Shown one piece after another: positions 1 through 8,150 of a DNA stretch of 45,068 nt. A program made the position numbers and the translations under genes. Under the pieces are notes generated by a model. The model ran no database searches, was not told where the DNA came from, and saw nothing but the letters and a program-made list of their open reading frames with translations. Location of the stretch: NCBI GenBank assembly GCA_021297795.1, contig JAJTGL010000011.1, positions 1 to 45,068 on the forward strand, in the 5' to 3' direction. The DNA comes from Planctomycetaceae bacterium. GTDB taxonomy: Bacteria; Planctomycetota; Phycisphaerae; Phycisphaerales; SM1A02. The number at the start of each line of letters is the position of its first letter. Position 1 is the stretch's first letter.

Positions 1-390
1 TTCGACGCGTTCCTCGACGTCACGCTCGCCGACGCGCTCACGCGGCGGCTCCTCCCCCGCCACGTCCTCTTCCGCAAGACCGACGGGTTCAACGGCCGCA
101 GCCCGTTCGAGAAGGCCCTTGGCGCGAGCGACGAGCCGACCGGCGAGCCCGAGGTGCCGCTCTTCGTCGGACTCCTCCCCGATCCGTTCCCGTTGTCGGC
201 GCTGCGCGAGCTCTACGAGCGCCTGCTCGGATCGCCGCTCGATCGCGGCAACTTCCGGCGGCAGTTCCACGAGGTGATCGCGAACGGACCGGTCAAGGCG
301 CTGCCGATCTACGAGCGAGGCGTTCCGCATCGCGCGGGCCAGCTCTTCACGTTCGATCGCGCCGCCTGGGCGCGCTTCGCCGCGAAGTGA
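1..390 (+). CDS. C-terminal part of a NUDIX-related regulator (NrtR-type winged-helix end)
   Basis: The frame is open from base 1, so the gene begins before the window; 129 residues are visible. The last 75 residues match the winged-helix tail that follows the NUDIX domain in NrtR-type regulators and related NUDIX proteins: an 'LRELYERLLGSPLDRGNFRR' helix pair, then an 'HRAGQLFTFD' wing strand close to the C-terminus. Members of this family bind DNA and respond to ADP-ribose-like ligands to control NAD metabolism genes. The NUDIX box itself is outside the window, so an active NUDIX hydrolase or a pure regulator cannot be told apart. An internal ATG at 154 is not the true start because conserved-looking sequence continues upstream in frame. 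No terminator hairpin with a T-run follows. Confidence 0.7.
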   Translation, partial: FDAFLDVTLADALTRRLLPRHVLFRKTDGFNGRSPFEKALGASDEPTGEPEVPLFVGLLPDPFPLSALRELYERLLGSPLDRGNFRRQFHEVIANGPVKALPIYERGVPHRAGQLFTFDRAAWARFAAK

Positions 391-435
391 GCCCGCCGGG
401 CGTCGGACGACGCTTGTGCCGGACTCGATCCGAAG

Positions 436-490
436 CGACCGACCCAAAAACGATCGACCCAAAAACGACCGACCCAAAAACGACCGACCG
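436..490. repeat. Tandem 15-base repeat, three copies and a partial fourth
   Basis: Units at 436-450, 451-465 and 466-480 read CGAYCGACCCAAAAA (unit 2 has T where the others have C), followed by a partial unit to 490. The A5 tract in each copy is unusual for this G/C-rich window. The array lies 45 bases after the stop of the NrtR-type gene. Confidence 0.9.
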
Positions 491-529
491 ACGGTTTCCG
501 CGCCGCCGGTCGATCGGGCTGAAGTGATC

Positions 530-560
530 GTGCTGACGTGGCCGTGCTGACGTGGCCGTG
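530..560. repeat. Tandem 14-base duplication
   Basis: GTGCTGACGTGGCC occurs at 530-543 and again directly at 544-557, followed by the first three bases of a third unit. Noncoding. Confidence 0.85.
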
Positions 561-689
561 ATGCAACGCACGCCATGTGCGCGTATCGGACCCGGCTGTT
601 GCTTCGCGAAGAGGTGACGGAACCGAAAAGGAGGACAGAAAAGAGAAGGTCCGGCGGAAACGCGCGAGGAGTAGCGCGGGAGCTTCCTC

Positions 690-724
690 CTGATCAAGGC
701 GCGGATCGGATGCGCCCTGATCAG
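690..724. other. Strong inverted repeat (candidate structured RNA element)
   Basis: CTGATCA at 690-696 pairs with TGATCAG at 718-724 and GGCGC at 698-702 with GCGCC at 712-716, leaving one A-C mismatch and a nine-base loop. There is no T-run on either side, so it is not a classical terminator. Smaller hairpins flank it at 661-678 and 790-816. Confidence 0.5.
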
Positions 725-1025
725 TCGTCTGCGAGGTGTGCAGGGGGTGCGCCTTGCGACGCGCCATCCACCGCACGGCTCCTGATCCGCCGGACCCCTC
801 TGGTGGTGGAGTCCGGAATGAGGTCCGGCTTGCCAGCGATTGCTGACGCAGGACGTTACGCATCGTGCGCCGGATGGTTCGATCGGAATCCGACATTTCC
901 AACGCGAATTCCTGCGGTTCGACCGCAGACCATCCGTCCGGCGAACGCCCCATGCTGCAAAAGCGCGTACAACCCCGCGTGACGCGCGAGGTCCTGCATG
1001 GTCCACGCGCCTCGATGGAGCGCTG

Positions 1026-1841
1026 ATGCAGGCGGACTCGGACGGACTTCCACGATGCACTCTCGACGGACGCGTGGCCGTGATCCGGCTCTCGCAACCG
1101 TCGAAGCGGAACGCGCTCGACGCACGCGCGCTCGACGCGCTCGAGCGCGCGATCGGCGAGGCGCGCGATGCCGCGGATCGCCGCGTCGTCGACTGCGTCG
1201 TGCTGCGAGGCGATGGCGAGACGTTCTGCTCCGGCTTCGATCTGGCGCTCTGCGCGGAGGAGCCGCGGCGCGTCGAGGAACTCCTCATCGGACTCTCCGC
1301 GTGCGTGCGCGCGCTCCGCATGATCGATGCGCCGGTCGTCGTGCGCGTCCAGGGCGCGGCGCTTGCCGGCGGCTGCGCCCTCGCGGTCGCGTGCGACTTC
1401 GTCGTGGTGGCGGACGACGCGCAGCTCGGATACCCCGTCCATCGCATCGGGATCTCTCCGGCAGTCAACATCCCCGCCCTGCTCTCGCGCATGGGGCCGG
1501 CCACGCGGGCACTGCTCGTCTCGAACGAACTGCTCGATGGCCGTGCGGCGGTCGAGCGCGGCCTCGCGACACACTCCGCGCCGCGCGAATCGCTCGACGC
1601 CGAGGTCGATGCGCTGGTCGCTCGACTTCTCGCGAAGGGACCGGAGGCGCTGCGCGCGACGAAGCGGCTGATCCGGCGGATCGAGGAGTCGGGCTCGGGG
1701 GCGATCGGGCCGGCGCGTGGCATCGACGACCGCGCCTTCGCCGAGACACGCGAGGCGAGCGTCGCGCTCGGAGGCGGCGACGAGTTCGCCGGGATGCTGC
1801 GCGCATTCTGGGCCGCGAAGGCCGCAGGAAGGCCCAGGTAG
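1026..1841 (+). CDS. Enoyl-CoA hydratase/isomerase-family protein lacking both catalytic glutamates
   Basis: A 271-residue crotonase-fold protein, close to the usual 255-270. The start at 1026 has GGAG at 1017-1020, five bases upstream, and leaves the family N-terminus (DGRVAVIRLSQPSKRNAL) near residue 14; the frame stays open upstream but is not family-like. Oxyanion-hole glycines are visible in 'FCSGFDL' (68-73) and 'GAALAGGCALA' (110-120), so acyl-CoA binding is likely. In classical hydratases two glutamates act as base and acid; here the first position ('PV' at 137-138 in place of 'PE') is Val and the second falls on Leu near 163. Simple hydratase activity is therefore doubtful; isomerase, hydrolase or another crotonase reaction is more likely. 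The next gene starts six bases downstream, so they are probably co-transcribed. Confidence 0.85.
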   Translation: MQADSDGLPRCTLDGRVAVIRLSQPSKRNALDARALDALERAIGEARDAADRRVVDCVVLRGDGETFCSGFDLALCAEEPRRVEELLIGLSACVRALRMIDAPVVVRVQGAALAGGCALAVACDFVVVADDAQLGYPVHRIGISPAVNIPALLSRMGPATRALLVSNELLDGRAAVERGLATHSAPRESLDAEVDALVARLLAKGPEALRATKRLIRRIEESGSGAIGPARGIDDRAFAETREASVALGGGDEFAGMLRAFWAAKAAGRPR

Positions 1842-1846
1842 CGCCG

Positions 1847-2566
1847 ATGCCGCTTCGCGCGATCCGGCGACGGCTGAAGGAGATCGACCGGAACTCGCGC
1901 CGCGTCGAGCGCAACGTGTTCGACCGCCTGCAGGGCGCGGCCTTCGTGCTGTCGCTCGTCGCCGCGCCGTTCGTCGTCTCCGCGATGGAGTCGTGGCAGG
2001 TGTCCGACGAGCGCGAGACCGCGTGCTTCGTGCGGGTGTACACCGAAGGCGTGGACCGGACGCTGCGCGCACGAGAGGTCGAGCCCGACGAGCGCACGAA
2101 GCCATGGCCTGGCGTGACGCCGCTCGCGGAAGTCGACTTCATCCACCGCGTGTCGCGCTGCGGCTGGCCGTTCGCGACGCGCAGCATCGATCGGCCGTTC
2201 GAGGTCGAGGTGAAGCTGCTCGGTGCCGCGCAGCAGGAACTCCGTGCCGACTACGTCGCCCGTGCGGAGGCGCTCGCCATCTCGCTCGGGAAGCTGCGCA
2301 CCATCAGCGAGGAGACCGTGCATCCCACGGCCTGGGCGTTCTCGATCGGCGTCTGGTGGATCCTGCTGTCGCTTGCTTCAGCGATCGTGATCGCACCCGC
2401 GCGCGTCGCGTGGTATGTGCTTCGCCGCGGCCGGGCGGTGGTGCGGCAGCGCCGCATCGACCGGAGCCATTGCCCCAACTGCGGCTACAACGCGCGCGAG
2501 TCGCTGCTGCAGGGGCGCTGCCCCGAGTGCGGATCGGCGCTCTACGAGCGACCGGACGTGTATTGA
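1847..2566 (+). CDS. Membrane protein with C-terminal CxxC...CxxC zinc ribbon
   Basis: A 239-residue protein of unknown function. A first hydrophobic segment is at about 26-44 (AAFVLSLVAAPFVVSAM), a charged presumably extracytoplasmic region follows, and a second long hydrophobic stretch at about 165-190 (WAFSIGVWWILLSLASAIVI). The tail carries CPNCGYN...CPECGSALYE, a rubredoxin-like zinc ribbon typical of small Phycisphaerae membrane proteins. With two membrane spans, the N-terminus and ribbon would face the cytoplasm. Start ATG 1847 is chosen because it follows the previous stop by five bases; AGGAAGG at 1826-1832 is a distant possible ribosome site. The same membrane-plus-ribbon design recurs at 11422-12528 and 15028-16131. 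Confidence 0.7.
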   Translation: MPLRAIRRRLKEIDRNSRRVERNVFDRLQGAAFVLSLVAAPFVVSAMESWQVSDERETACFVRVYTEGVDRTLRAREVEPDERTKPWPGVTPLAEVDFIHRVSRCGWPFATRSIDRPFEVEVKLLGAAQQELRADYVARAEALAISLGKLRTISEETVHPTAWAFSIGVWWILLSLASAIVIAPARVAWYVLRRGRAVVRQRRIDRSHCPNCGYNARESLLQGRCPECGSALYERPDVY

Positions 2567-2601
2567 GACGCGCATCGAATGGACAGCGCACGTCATCCGT
2601 T

Positions 2602-2620
2602 CCGCAGACTTCGTCTGCGG
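2602..2620. terminator. Perfect 8-bp hairpin with TTC loop after the zinc-ribbon gene
   Basis: CCGCAGAC (2602-2609), loop TTC, GTCTGCGG (2613-2620), 36 bases after the stop at 2566. It lacks a T-run, so it would be a weak or factor-assisted terminator, or an mRNA 3'-end stabiliser. Confidence 0.45.
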
Positions 2621-2657
2621 GCACACGCGTCCGAGGACTCCGTGCACGCCCAGGCCC

Positions 2658-3024
2658 GCGAGCGCTCGTCCTGAAGGCGGTCGCCGCTGCGGCGGCTCCC
2701 TCCGGCTCGATCCACGCCAAAGCGAGCAAGTTGCGAGCGCTCATCCTGACGGCGGTCGCCGCTGCGGCGGCTCCCAGTGGCGTGCTCCCCACCAGAGCGA
2801 GCAAGTTGCGAAGCAGGTTGCGAGCGCTCATCCTGACGGCGGTCGCCGCTGCGGCGGCTCCCTGTGGCGTGCTCCCCACCAGAGCGAGCGAGTTGCGAAG
2901 CAGGTTGCGAGCGCTCATCCTGAAGGCGGTCGCCGCTGCGGCGGCTCCCTGTGGCGTGCTCCCCACCAGAGCGAGCGAGTTGCGAAGCAGGTTGCGAGCG
3001 CTCAAACCACGTCGCGAGCGCTCA
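2658..3024. repeat. Tandem array of four 75-87-base repeats ending at the DUF1080 stop codon
   Basis: Units begin with GCGAGCGCTC at 2658 (75 bases, divergent), 2733 (87), 2820 (87) and 2907 (87); partial copies of the first bases follow at 2994 and 3014. The last three full units are nearly identical. Each contains the self-complementary CGCCGCTGCGGCG. On the minus strand three units form an open frame (29 residues each, 'MSARNLLRNSLALVG...' then an Ala-rich part), because 87 is a multiple of three; I do not call it a gene since no ribosome site or family match supports it. The TGA of the DUF1080 gene (3022-3024) is the start of the last GAGCGCTCGC copy read on the minus strand. Confidence 0.9.
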
Positions 3025-3780
3025 ATCCACGATCGGGCGAAGCAGGATGTCCTTGAACTCGATGTACGCGCCCTCCGACTGGAGCGCGATGCGGCCCTTG
3101 TTGACCTCGACGTTCGTCGCCACGTTCTGCAGCAGTCCGTTCACCCACAGTTCGATCGTGCCCTGGTTGACCACGATGCGGTAGTGGTTCCACTCGCCGA
3201 GCGGCCTCTCGTTCGTGTCGCGCAGCTTGACGGTGTGACGGCCGTTCGTGCGCTTCGCGTCCACGGTCGCCTTGTACTCGCCGATGTTCCAGAAGTCGCC
3301 GGCGTTCTTCGAATGCAGCTGCGCCTCCATCGACTTCGGCCACACGGTGTCGTCGCCGATCGTGCGGAGGAGGACACCCGAGTTGCCCTCGCCCTTCGCG
3401 GGATCGAAGCGCCACGAGAGCTCGAGGACGAAGTTGTCGTAGAGCGCCTCGGTCTGGATGTAGCCGATCGGACGACCCGCGCACTGCATCACGCCGTTGC
3501 TGACCGTCCACACCGAAAGCGGGTCCTTCCCGTCCTTCGCCAGATCGGGCACGAACGCCTTCCATCCCGAGAGATCCTTGCCGTTGAAGAGCATGACCTT
3601 CTCGTCGACCTTGATCGGCGTGCCGTCGTTCATGAACTGACGGTCGGTGGAGCCGAGCTTCTGCCCACCGCTCGGAGGCGCCGACTTCGGAGACTCGTTC
3701 GAAGGCGCGCTCTGCAGCGCGGCGAGGAAGGGAACCGAGGCGGCGAGTGCGATCGTGGCGGCAAGGGTGGTCGTGCGCAT
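3022..3780 (-). CDS. Secreted DUF1080 / 3-keto-disaccharide hydrolase-type protein
   Basis: A 252-residue protein starting at 3780, where GGAGAA sits six bases upstream and a clean signal peptide follows (MRTTTLAATIALAASVPFLAAL). The mature part begins with 'KVDEKVMLFNGKDLSGWKAF', the standard opening of DUF1080 (PF06439), and shows 'NFVLELSWRF', 'GNSGVLLR' and 'GEWNHYRIVVNQGTIELWVNG' in family order, a concanavalin-like beta-sandwich. The family includes 3-keto-glycoside hydrolases and many planctomycete exported proteins of unproven activity. It is divergent from the GH95 gene, with 92 bases between starts, suggesting joint control in glycan breakdown. Its 3' end runs into the 87-base repeat array. 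Confidence 0.85.
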   Translation of the reverse strand: MRTTTLAATIALAASVPFLAALQSAPSNESPKSAPPSGGQKLGSTDRQFMNDGTPIKVDEKVMLFNGKDLSGWKAFVPDLAKDGKDPLSVWTVSNGVMQCAGRPIGYIQTEALYDNFVLELSWRFDPAKGEGNSGVLLRTIGDDTVWPKSMEAQLHSKNAGDFWNIGEYKATVDAKRTNGRHTVKLRDTNERPLGEWNHYRIVVNQGTIELWVNGLLQNVATNVEVNKGRIALQSEGAYIEFKDILLRPIVD

Positions 3781-3802
3781 GGAAGTTCTCCGGGTTTCGC
3801 GC

Positions 3803-3808
3803 ACTGTA
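3803..3808 (-). promoter_or_regulatory. Candidate -10 box of the DUF1080 gene
   Basis: On the minus strand TACAGT lies 22 bases before the start at 3780, leaving room for the GGAGAA ribosome site. It faces the TACGAT of the GH95 gene in the 92-base divergent spacer. No clear -35 box was found. Confidence 0.35.
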
Positions 3809-3841
3809 GCGCCGACGCGCGGTCGGGCGGCCGCGTTCCAC

Positions 3842-3847
3842 TACGAT
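3842..3847 (+). promoter_or_regulatory. Candidate -10 box of the GH95 gene
   Basis: TACGAT lies 25 bases before the ATG at 3873, followed by GGAGGAG just ahead of the start. It fits the TANNNT form seen before many starts in this window. Confidence 0.35.
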
Positions 3848-3872
3848 CGGGACGCACATCGGAGGAGCCCTC

Positions 3873-6386
3873 ATGTCCGCGCGATCGATCCTCGTCCGTC
3901 TCGCCTGCGTCGTCGCCCCGTTCGCTGCAATGAAGGTGCCGAGCATCGCGGCGCACGTCCCGACGCCTCCTCGTCCCGCACCGCTCGAGCTCTGGTACGA
4001 CGAGCCCGCGGCGAAGTGGACCGAGGCACTGCCGGTCGGCAACGGCACGCTCGGCGGCATGGTCTTCGGCGACGAGTTCGGCACGATCCAGGCGAACGAG
4101 ATCTCGGTGTGGGCAGGTCGGCCGATGGATCGCAACCGCACGCCGGCGCCCGGCTCGCTCGCCCGCGCGCGCGAACTCTGGTTCAAGGGCGACGTCGTCG
4201 GCGCGCAGAGGATCATGCAGGACGAGTTCATGACGCCCGACTGGGTGCGCTCGTACCAGCCGCTCATGACCGTCGGCACGCGCTGGAGCGCGCCGTACGA
4301 GAAGGTCACCGACGTGCGGCGCTCGCTTGATCTTGCGACCGGTGTCGCGACCACCGAGTTCACGGCCGACGGATCGCGCTACCGCTACCGCGTGTTCGCA
4401 AGCGCGGCCGATCCCGCGATCATCGTCCGATGGGAGGCGCTCGGCGAGAAGCCGCTCGTCGCCGCCATCGCCTCGGGCCGCGACGAACTCGTCGATGGAG
4501 GCGCGGACATCGAGGGAGTCGAGACGGATGGACGCACCACGCGCCTCCAGACCCGCTACGGAACCGCGGTGAACGGCGAGCATCGAGGCGTGCGCTACGC
4601 GGGATGCGTCGCGATGCAGCTCGACGAGCGGAACGCGGGCACGGTAGAGATCGAACGCCTGCCCGAGCGGAGCCTCGGCAAGGTCGAGGGGCGCGATCTC
4701 ACCGGCTACGAGACCCGCGCCTACACCGTCGTCATCACGGGCGCGACCGACTTCATCGCCGGGATCAATCCGGCCGTGCGCATCGCCGATCCGCGGGTGA
4801 CGGTGAAGTCGCGCGCGAAGGAAGTGCTCGCCGTCGGCTTCGACGAGCTGCTCGCGCGGCACACGCAGCGCTATGCGGAGTTCATGGGCCGCGTGTCGCT
4901 CGATGTCGGCGCGACCGCGCAGGCCGCGAAGCCGACCGACGTGCGCCTCGCCGAGTTCCGCCAGGGCGCCGACGATCCGTCGCTCGTCGCCATGTACTTC
5001 CAGTTCGGCCGCTTCCTCCTCTTCTCGAGCTCCGAGCCCGACGGACTTCTTCCGGCAAATCTGCAGGGCCTGTGGAACGAGCACATCGCGGCGCCGTGGA
5101 ACGCCGACTACCACACCAACATCAACATCCAGATGAACTACTGGCACGCCGAGTCGACGAACCTCGCGGAGTGCCACGAGCCGCTGTTCGACTTCACCGA
5201 TCGGCTGATCCAGAACGGCCGCGTCTCCGCGCAGAAGCTCTACGGCGCGCGCGGTTCGGTCGTGCACCACACGAGCGACGCGTGGGCGTTCACGGAGCCG
5301 ATCGGCCTGACCGTGTGGGGCATGTGGCCGCACGGCGGCGGCTGGCTCACGCGGCACTCCTGGGAGCACTACGCGCACTCGGGCGACGAGGCGTTCCTGC
5401 GCGAGCGCGCGTGGCCCGCGCTCGGCGCGTGCGCCGAGTTCTACCTCGACTACCTCTGCGAGGATCCGGCGACGGGCAAGCTCGTGTCGGGCCCGAGCTC
5501 GTCGCCGGAGAACACGTTCATCACGGCCGACGGACAACAGGCGAACATCGGCATGGGCAACGCGATGGACCAGGCGATCGTGTGGGACGTCTTCACGAAC
5601 CTGCTCGATGCGGCGACCGTGCTCGGGAAGATCGACGATCCGCTCGTGGCGCGCGTGCGCGCTGCGCGCGAGAAGCTCGCGTGGCCTTCGGTCGGCGCAG
5701 ACGGACGTCTCATGGAGTGGGCGCGGCCCTTCGGCGAGGCCGAGCCCGGGCACCGTCACATCTCGCATCTCTTCGGCCTGCATCCCGGCGCCCAGTTCAA
5801 CTGCGACACGACGCCGGAGCTGCTCGCCGCCGCGCACAAGACGCTCGATTTCCGCCTCGCGAACGGCGGCGGCCACACCGGCTGGAGCCGCGCGTGGCTC
5901 ATCAACTTCTTCGCGCGCCTCGGCGACGGGAAGGCCGTCGAGGACAATGTGCGCGCACTGCTCTCGAAGTCGACGTTGCCGAATCTCCTCGACGACCATC
6001 CGCCGTTCCAGATCGACGGAAACTTCGGCGGCACGGCGGGCCTCGCCGAGGCGCTCGTCCAGTCGCATGTCGCGGAGAAGGACGCCTTCGCGCCGGGCAA
6101 GCTGCCGCGCTACATCGTCGACATCCTGCCCGCGCTGCCGCCATCGTGGAAGACGGGCGAGGTTCGCGGCCTGCGCGCGCGCGGCGGCGTGACCGTGACG
6201 CGGCTCGCGTGGACGCCGGAGAAGGTCGAGGTCGAGTTCATGGCACCCGCGAGGGATGCGATCCGCGTGCGCCCGCCGCTCGGCTGGGAACTGCAGGGCG
6301 CGACGCGCGCGGCGGACGGTTCGTATGCGCTGAAGCCACAGGCGGGACAAGCGTTCCGCGCGGTGTTCACGCGGAAAGTTGCCTAG
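3873..6386 (+). CDS. GH95 family alpha-L-fucosidase (or alpha-galactosidase), secreted
   Basis: A 837-residue protein with a signal peptide (to about residue 27) and the full GH95 architecture: N-terminal beta domain opening '[29 protein letters not shown]', an (alpha/alpha)6 barrel and a C-terminal beta domain. Residues matching the active site of characterised members are present: the Asn pair in '[10 protein letters not shown]', the Glu in 'PSSSPENTF' and the Asp in '[11 protein letters not shown]'. Such enzymes remove terminal 1,2-linked L-fucose, or sometimes L-galactose, by inversion, outside the cytoplasm. GGAGGAG sits six bases before the start. It is divergent from the DUF1080 gene and ends seven bases from the convergent GGT gene. 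Planctomycetes often use such enzymes on algal fucose-containing sulfated polysaccharides; that substrate is an inference. Confidence 0.95.
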   Translation: MSARSILVRLACVVAPFAAMKVPSIAAHVPTPPRPAPLELWYDEPAAKWTEALPVGNGTLGGMVFGDEFGTIQANEISVWAGRPMDRNRTPAPGSLARARELWFKGDVVGAQRIMQDEFMTPDWVRSYQPLMTVGTRWSAPYEKVTDVRRSLDLATGVATTEFTADGSRYRYRVFASAADPAIIVRWEALGEKPLVAAIASGRDELVDGGADIEGVETDGRTTRLQTRYGTAVNGEHRGVRYAGCVAMQLDERNAGTVEIERLPERSLGKVEGRDLTGYETRAYTVVITGATDFIAGINPAVRIADPRVTVKSRAKEVLAVGFDELLARHTQRYAEFMGRVSLDVGATAQAAKPTDVRLAEFRQGADDPSLVAMYFQFGRFLLFSSSEPDGLLPANLQGLWNEHIAAPWNADYHTNINIQMNYWHAESTNLAECHEPLFDFTDRLIQNGRVSAQKLYGARGSVVHHTSDAWAFTEPIGLTVWGMWPHGGGWLTRHSWEHYAHSGDEAFLRERAWPALGACAEFYLDYLCEDPATGKLVSGPSSSPENTFITADGQQANIGMGNAMDQAIVWDVFTNLLDAATVLGKIDDPLVARVRAAREKLAWPSVGADGRLMEWARPFGEAEPGHRHISHLFGLHPGAQFNCDTTPELLAAAHKTLDFRLANGGGHTGWSRAWLINFFARLGDGKAVEDNVRALLSKSTLPNLLDDHPPFQIDGNFGGTAGLAEALVQSHVAEKDAFAPGKLPRYIVDILPALPPSWKTGEVRGLRARGGVTVTRLAWTPEKVEVEFMAPARDAIRVRPPLGWELQGATRAADGSYALKPQAGQAFRAVFTRKVA

Positions 6387-6392
6387 CAGCAC

Positions 6393-8054
6393 TCAAGCAA
6401 CAACCGCCTGCGCGTCTCCGCGCGCATCGCTCGCGGCGATGTAGCCGTGCTCGACGCGCTGGATGCACTGCGCGCGGCCGAAGGTGATCGACTTCTCGTC
6501 CGCAACCTTCACCTCGTGACCGCGCGCGCGCAGCTCCGCGAGCGTCGCGTCGGGGAAGCCCGGCTCGACATCGAGGCGCAGCCCCTCGCTCACCTGCCAA
6601 CGCGGCGCGTCGAGCGCGGCCTGCGGATTCGCGCGGTGATCCTCGAGCCGCGACGCGATCTGCAGCTGTCCCTGCGGCTGCATGTAGCCGCCCATGCAGC
6701 CGAACGCGATGTGCGGCCGCGCGGCGCCGTTCGCGTCGCGCTTGACGAGCATGCCGGGGATGATCGTGTGGTACGGCAGCTTCGATGGCGCGTACTCGTT
6801 CACATGCCCGCGCTCGAGCGTGAAGCACGCGCCGCGATTCTGCATCGCGATGCCGGTGCCGGGGATCACGATGCCAGAGCCCCAACCCGTGTAGTTCGAC
6901 TGGATCATCGACACCATGTTGCCGTCGCGATCCGCCGCGCAGAGGAGGATCGTACCGCCGGTCCTCGGCGGGCCGTGGTCGAAGTCCTTCGCCTTCGTCG
7001 GATCGATCTCGGCCGCGAGCTTCGCGAGGAAGTCGCGCGCGAGCAATTCCTCGGGCTTCACGCGCATCGAGGCCGGGTCGCCCACCTCGCGGTGTGCGGT
7101 CCGGAACGCGAGCTTCATCGCCTCGGCCGCGAGATGCACGCTGTCGGCGCAATCGGGCGAGAGATCGGAGAAGCGCGGGTTCGCGCTGCATGCATCGAGG
7201 ATCCCGCGCGCGATCTCGGCGGCGATCCCCTGCCCGTTCGGCGGGATCTGCAGCATGGTCGACGAACCGAACGGAGCTTCGACCGGCTTCACCCACTGCG
7301 GCGCATGCGACGCGAGGTCGCGCTCGTCGAGGAACGCGCCGTCCGCACGCGCGGCGTCGGCGATCGCCTTCGCGAGTTCCCCGGTGTAGAACGACGCGCC
7401 CTCGCTCCGCGCGATCGACTCGAGCGTGCGCGCGTGATCGGGGAAGACGACGCGCTCGGCCGCGAACGGCGCGCGGCCGTTCGGCGCGAAGACGCGCTTC
7501 CATTCGGCGAACGTCGACATCGACGGATACGCGCGCGCCCAGAGTTCCGCCGTGCGCGGCGCGACGAGGTAGCCGTCGCGCGCGAAGCGGATCGCGGGCT
7601 CCATCAGGTCGGCGAACGGCAGCTTGCCGAAGCGCTTCCAGAGCGCGACCCAGCCGGAGACCGCGCCGGGCACCGTCACGGGGCTCCAGCCGCGCATCGT
7701 CATCGCCGCGCGTCCGTCGAGGGCGCTGCGGAGCTGGCGCCCGGGCGAGCGACCCGACGCGTTGAGGGCGACGACCTCGCCCCCGAAGATCCCGAGCACG
7801 AACGCATCACCGCCGATCCCGTTCGTGGTCGGCTCGAGCACGGTCATCGCGGCCGCGGTGGCGACGGCGGCGTCGGCCGCGCTCCCTCCGCGCCGGAGGA
7901 TCTCGAGCCCCGCCTGCGCGGCGAGCGGTTGGCTCGTCGCGACGGCCATCGAGCCGCACACGGCCGGGCGCCGCGCGTCGTAGGGCAGCGACCAGTCGAG
8001 CGGGCTGCCACCGGTTTCACGTCCGTCGGGGAGGTTCTCGGCGCTTGCGTCCAT
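6393..8054 (-). CDS. ggt: Gamma-glutamyltransferase family (Ntn-hydrolase) protein
   Basis: A 553-residue protein of the GGT/YwrD-like family. 'GSMAVATSQPLAAQAGLEILRRGGSAADAAVA' (34-66) is the classical N-terminal signature; 'NASGRSP' gives the substrate carboxylate-binding Arg (about 102). The autocleavage and nucleophile residue is best placed at Thr368 in 'GGTILLCAADRDGN', which would split the precursor into subunits of about 367 and 186 residues. The usual second Thr after the nucleophile is Ile here. There is no signal peptide, unlike periplasmic GGTs, so it is probably cytoplasmic and may act on glutathione conjugates or another gamma-glutamyl or acyl amide. It has no Shine-Dalgarno site; TAGGCT lies six bases before the ATG, suggesting a leaderless mRNA. 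Confidence 0.9.
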   Translation of the reverse strand: MDASAENLPDGRETGGSPLDWSLPYDARRPAVCGSMAVATSQPLAAQAGLEILRRGGSAADAAVATAAAMTVLEPTTNGIGGDAFVLGIFGGEVVALNASGRSPGRQLRSALDGRAAMTMRGWSPVTVPGAVSGWVALWKRFGKLPFADLMEPAIRFARDGYLVAPRTAELWARAYPSMSTFAEWKRVFAPNGRAPFAAERVVFPDHARTLESIARSEGASFYTGELAKAIADAARADGAFLDERDLASHAPQWVKPVEAPFGSSTMLQIPPNGQGIAAEIARGILDACSANPRFSDLSPDCADSVHLAAEAMKLAFRTAHREVGDPASMRVKPEELLARDFLAKLAAEIDPTKAKDFDHGPPRTGGTILLCAADRDGNMVSMIQSNYTGWGSGIVIPGTGIAMQNRGACFTLERGHVNEYAPSKLPYHTIIPGMLVKRDANGAARPHIAFGCMGGYMQPQGQLQIASRLEDHRANPQAALDAPRWQVSEGLRLDVEPGFPDATLAELRARGHEVKVADEKSITFGRAQCIQRVEHGYIAASDARGDAQAVVA

Positions 8055-8060
8055 GGCGGC

Positions 8061-8066
8061 AGCCTA
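8061..8066 (-). promoter_or_regulatory. -10-like TAGGCT six bases before the GGT start (leaderless signature)
   Basis: The minus strand reads TAGGCT-GCCGCC-ATG. A transcript starting about seven bases after the box would begin at or near the start codon. No Shine-Dalgarno site exists in the spacer and no convincing -35 box was found. Confidence 0.5.
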
Positions 8067-8108
8067 CCCTGACCCTTCCCTCGCACCGGGACCGCGCGGC
8101 CCCTGTGG

Positions 8109-8114
8109 TACAAC
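8109..8114 (+). promoter_or_regulatory. Candidate -10 box of the E2 gene
   Basis: TACAAC, preceded by TGTGG, lies 36 bases before the ATG at 8151. AAAGGAA occurs between it and the start, so this gene would have a normal leader with a ribosome site. Confidence 0.3.
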
Positions 8115-8150
8115 AACCACCCGCGGCGCGGTGCGCCCAAAGGAACCACC

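Larger units (their letters stand above)
391..1025. other. 635-base stretch without a convincing gene; repeats and hairpins
   Basis: I find no credible reading frame here; the frames that are open look like high-GC chance frames. It holds two short tandem repeats (436-490 and 530-560), an unused AGGAGGA Shine-Dalgarno-like site at 629-635 with no start codon after it, and a run of inverted repeats: 661-678 (5-bp stem), 690-724 (7+5 bp stem with one mismatch, 9-base loop) and 790-816 (6-bp stem). TCCTCCT at 685-691 is complementary to the AGGAGGA and overlaps the foot of the 690-724 hairpin, so two alternative pairings exclude each other. This could be an untranslated RNA or a long leader of the gene at 1026; the sequence alone does not decide. 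Confidence 0.4.

Noticed and set aside
309-2323. Very long open frames on the minus strand across 309-2323
   Set aside because: Arg/Ala/Pro-rich translations antisense to the crotonase and zinc-ribbon genes; they result from the G/C-rich third codon positions and match no family.
2304-3005. 233-residue minus-strand frame through the repeat array
   Set aside because: Its repetitive peptide comes from a repeat unit divisible by three; it runs antisense into the zinc-ribbon gene and has no ribosome site. Kept as an observation, not as a gene.
2658-3024. CRISPR array
   Set aside because: Units are identical along their whole 87 bases, with no variable spacers and no cas genes.
3630-6392. 920-residue minus-strand frame opposite GH95, and similar frames opposite ggt (6447-8072), the GH35-like gene (26978-29803) and pdhA-pdhB (42387-45035)
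   Set aside because: Each is a shadow of a well supported gene; composition is Arg/Val/Asp-rich and without motifs.
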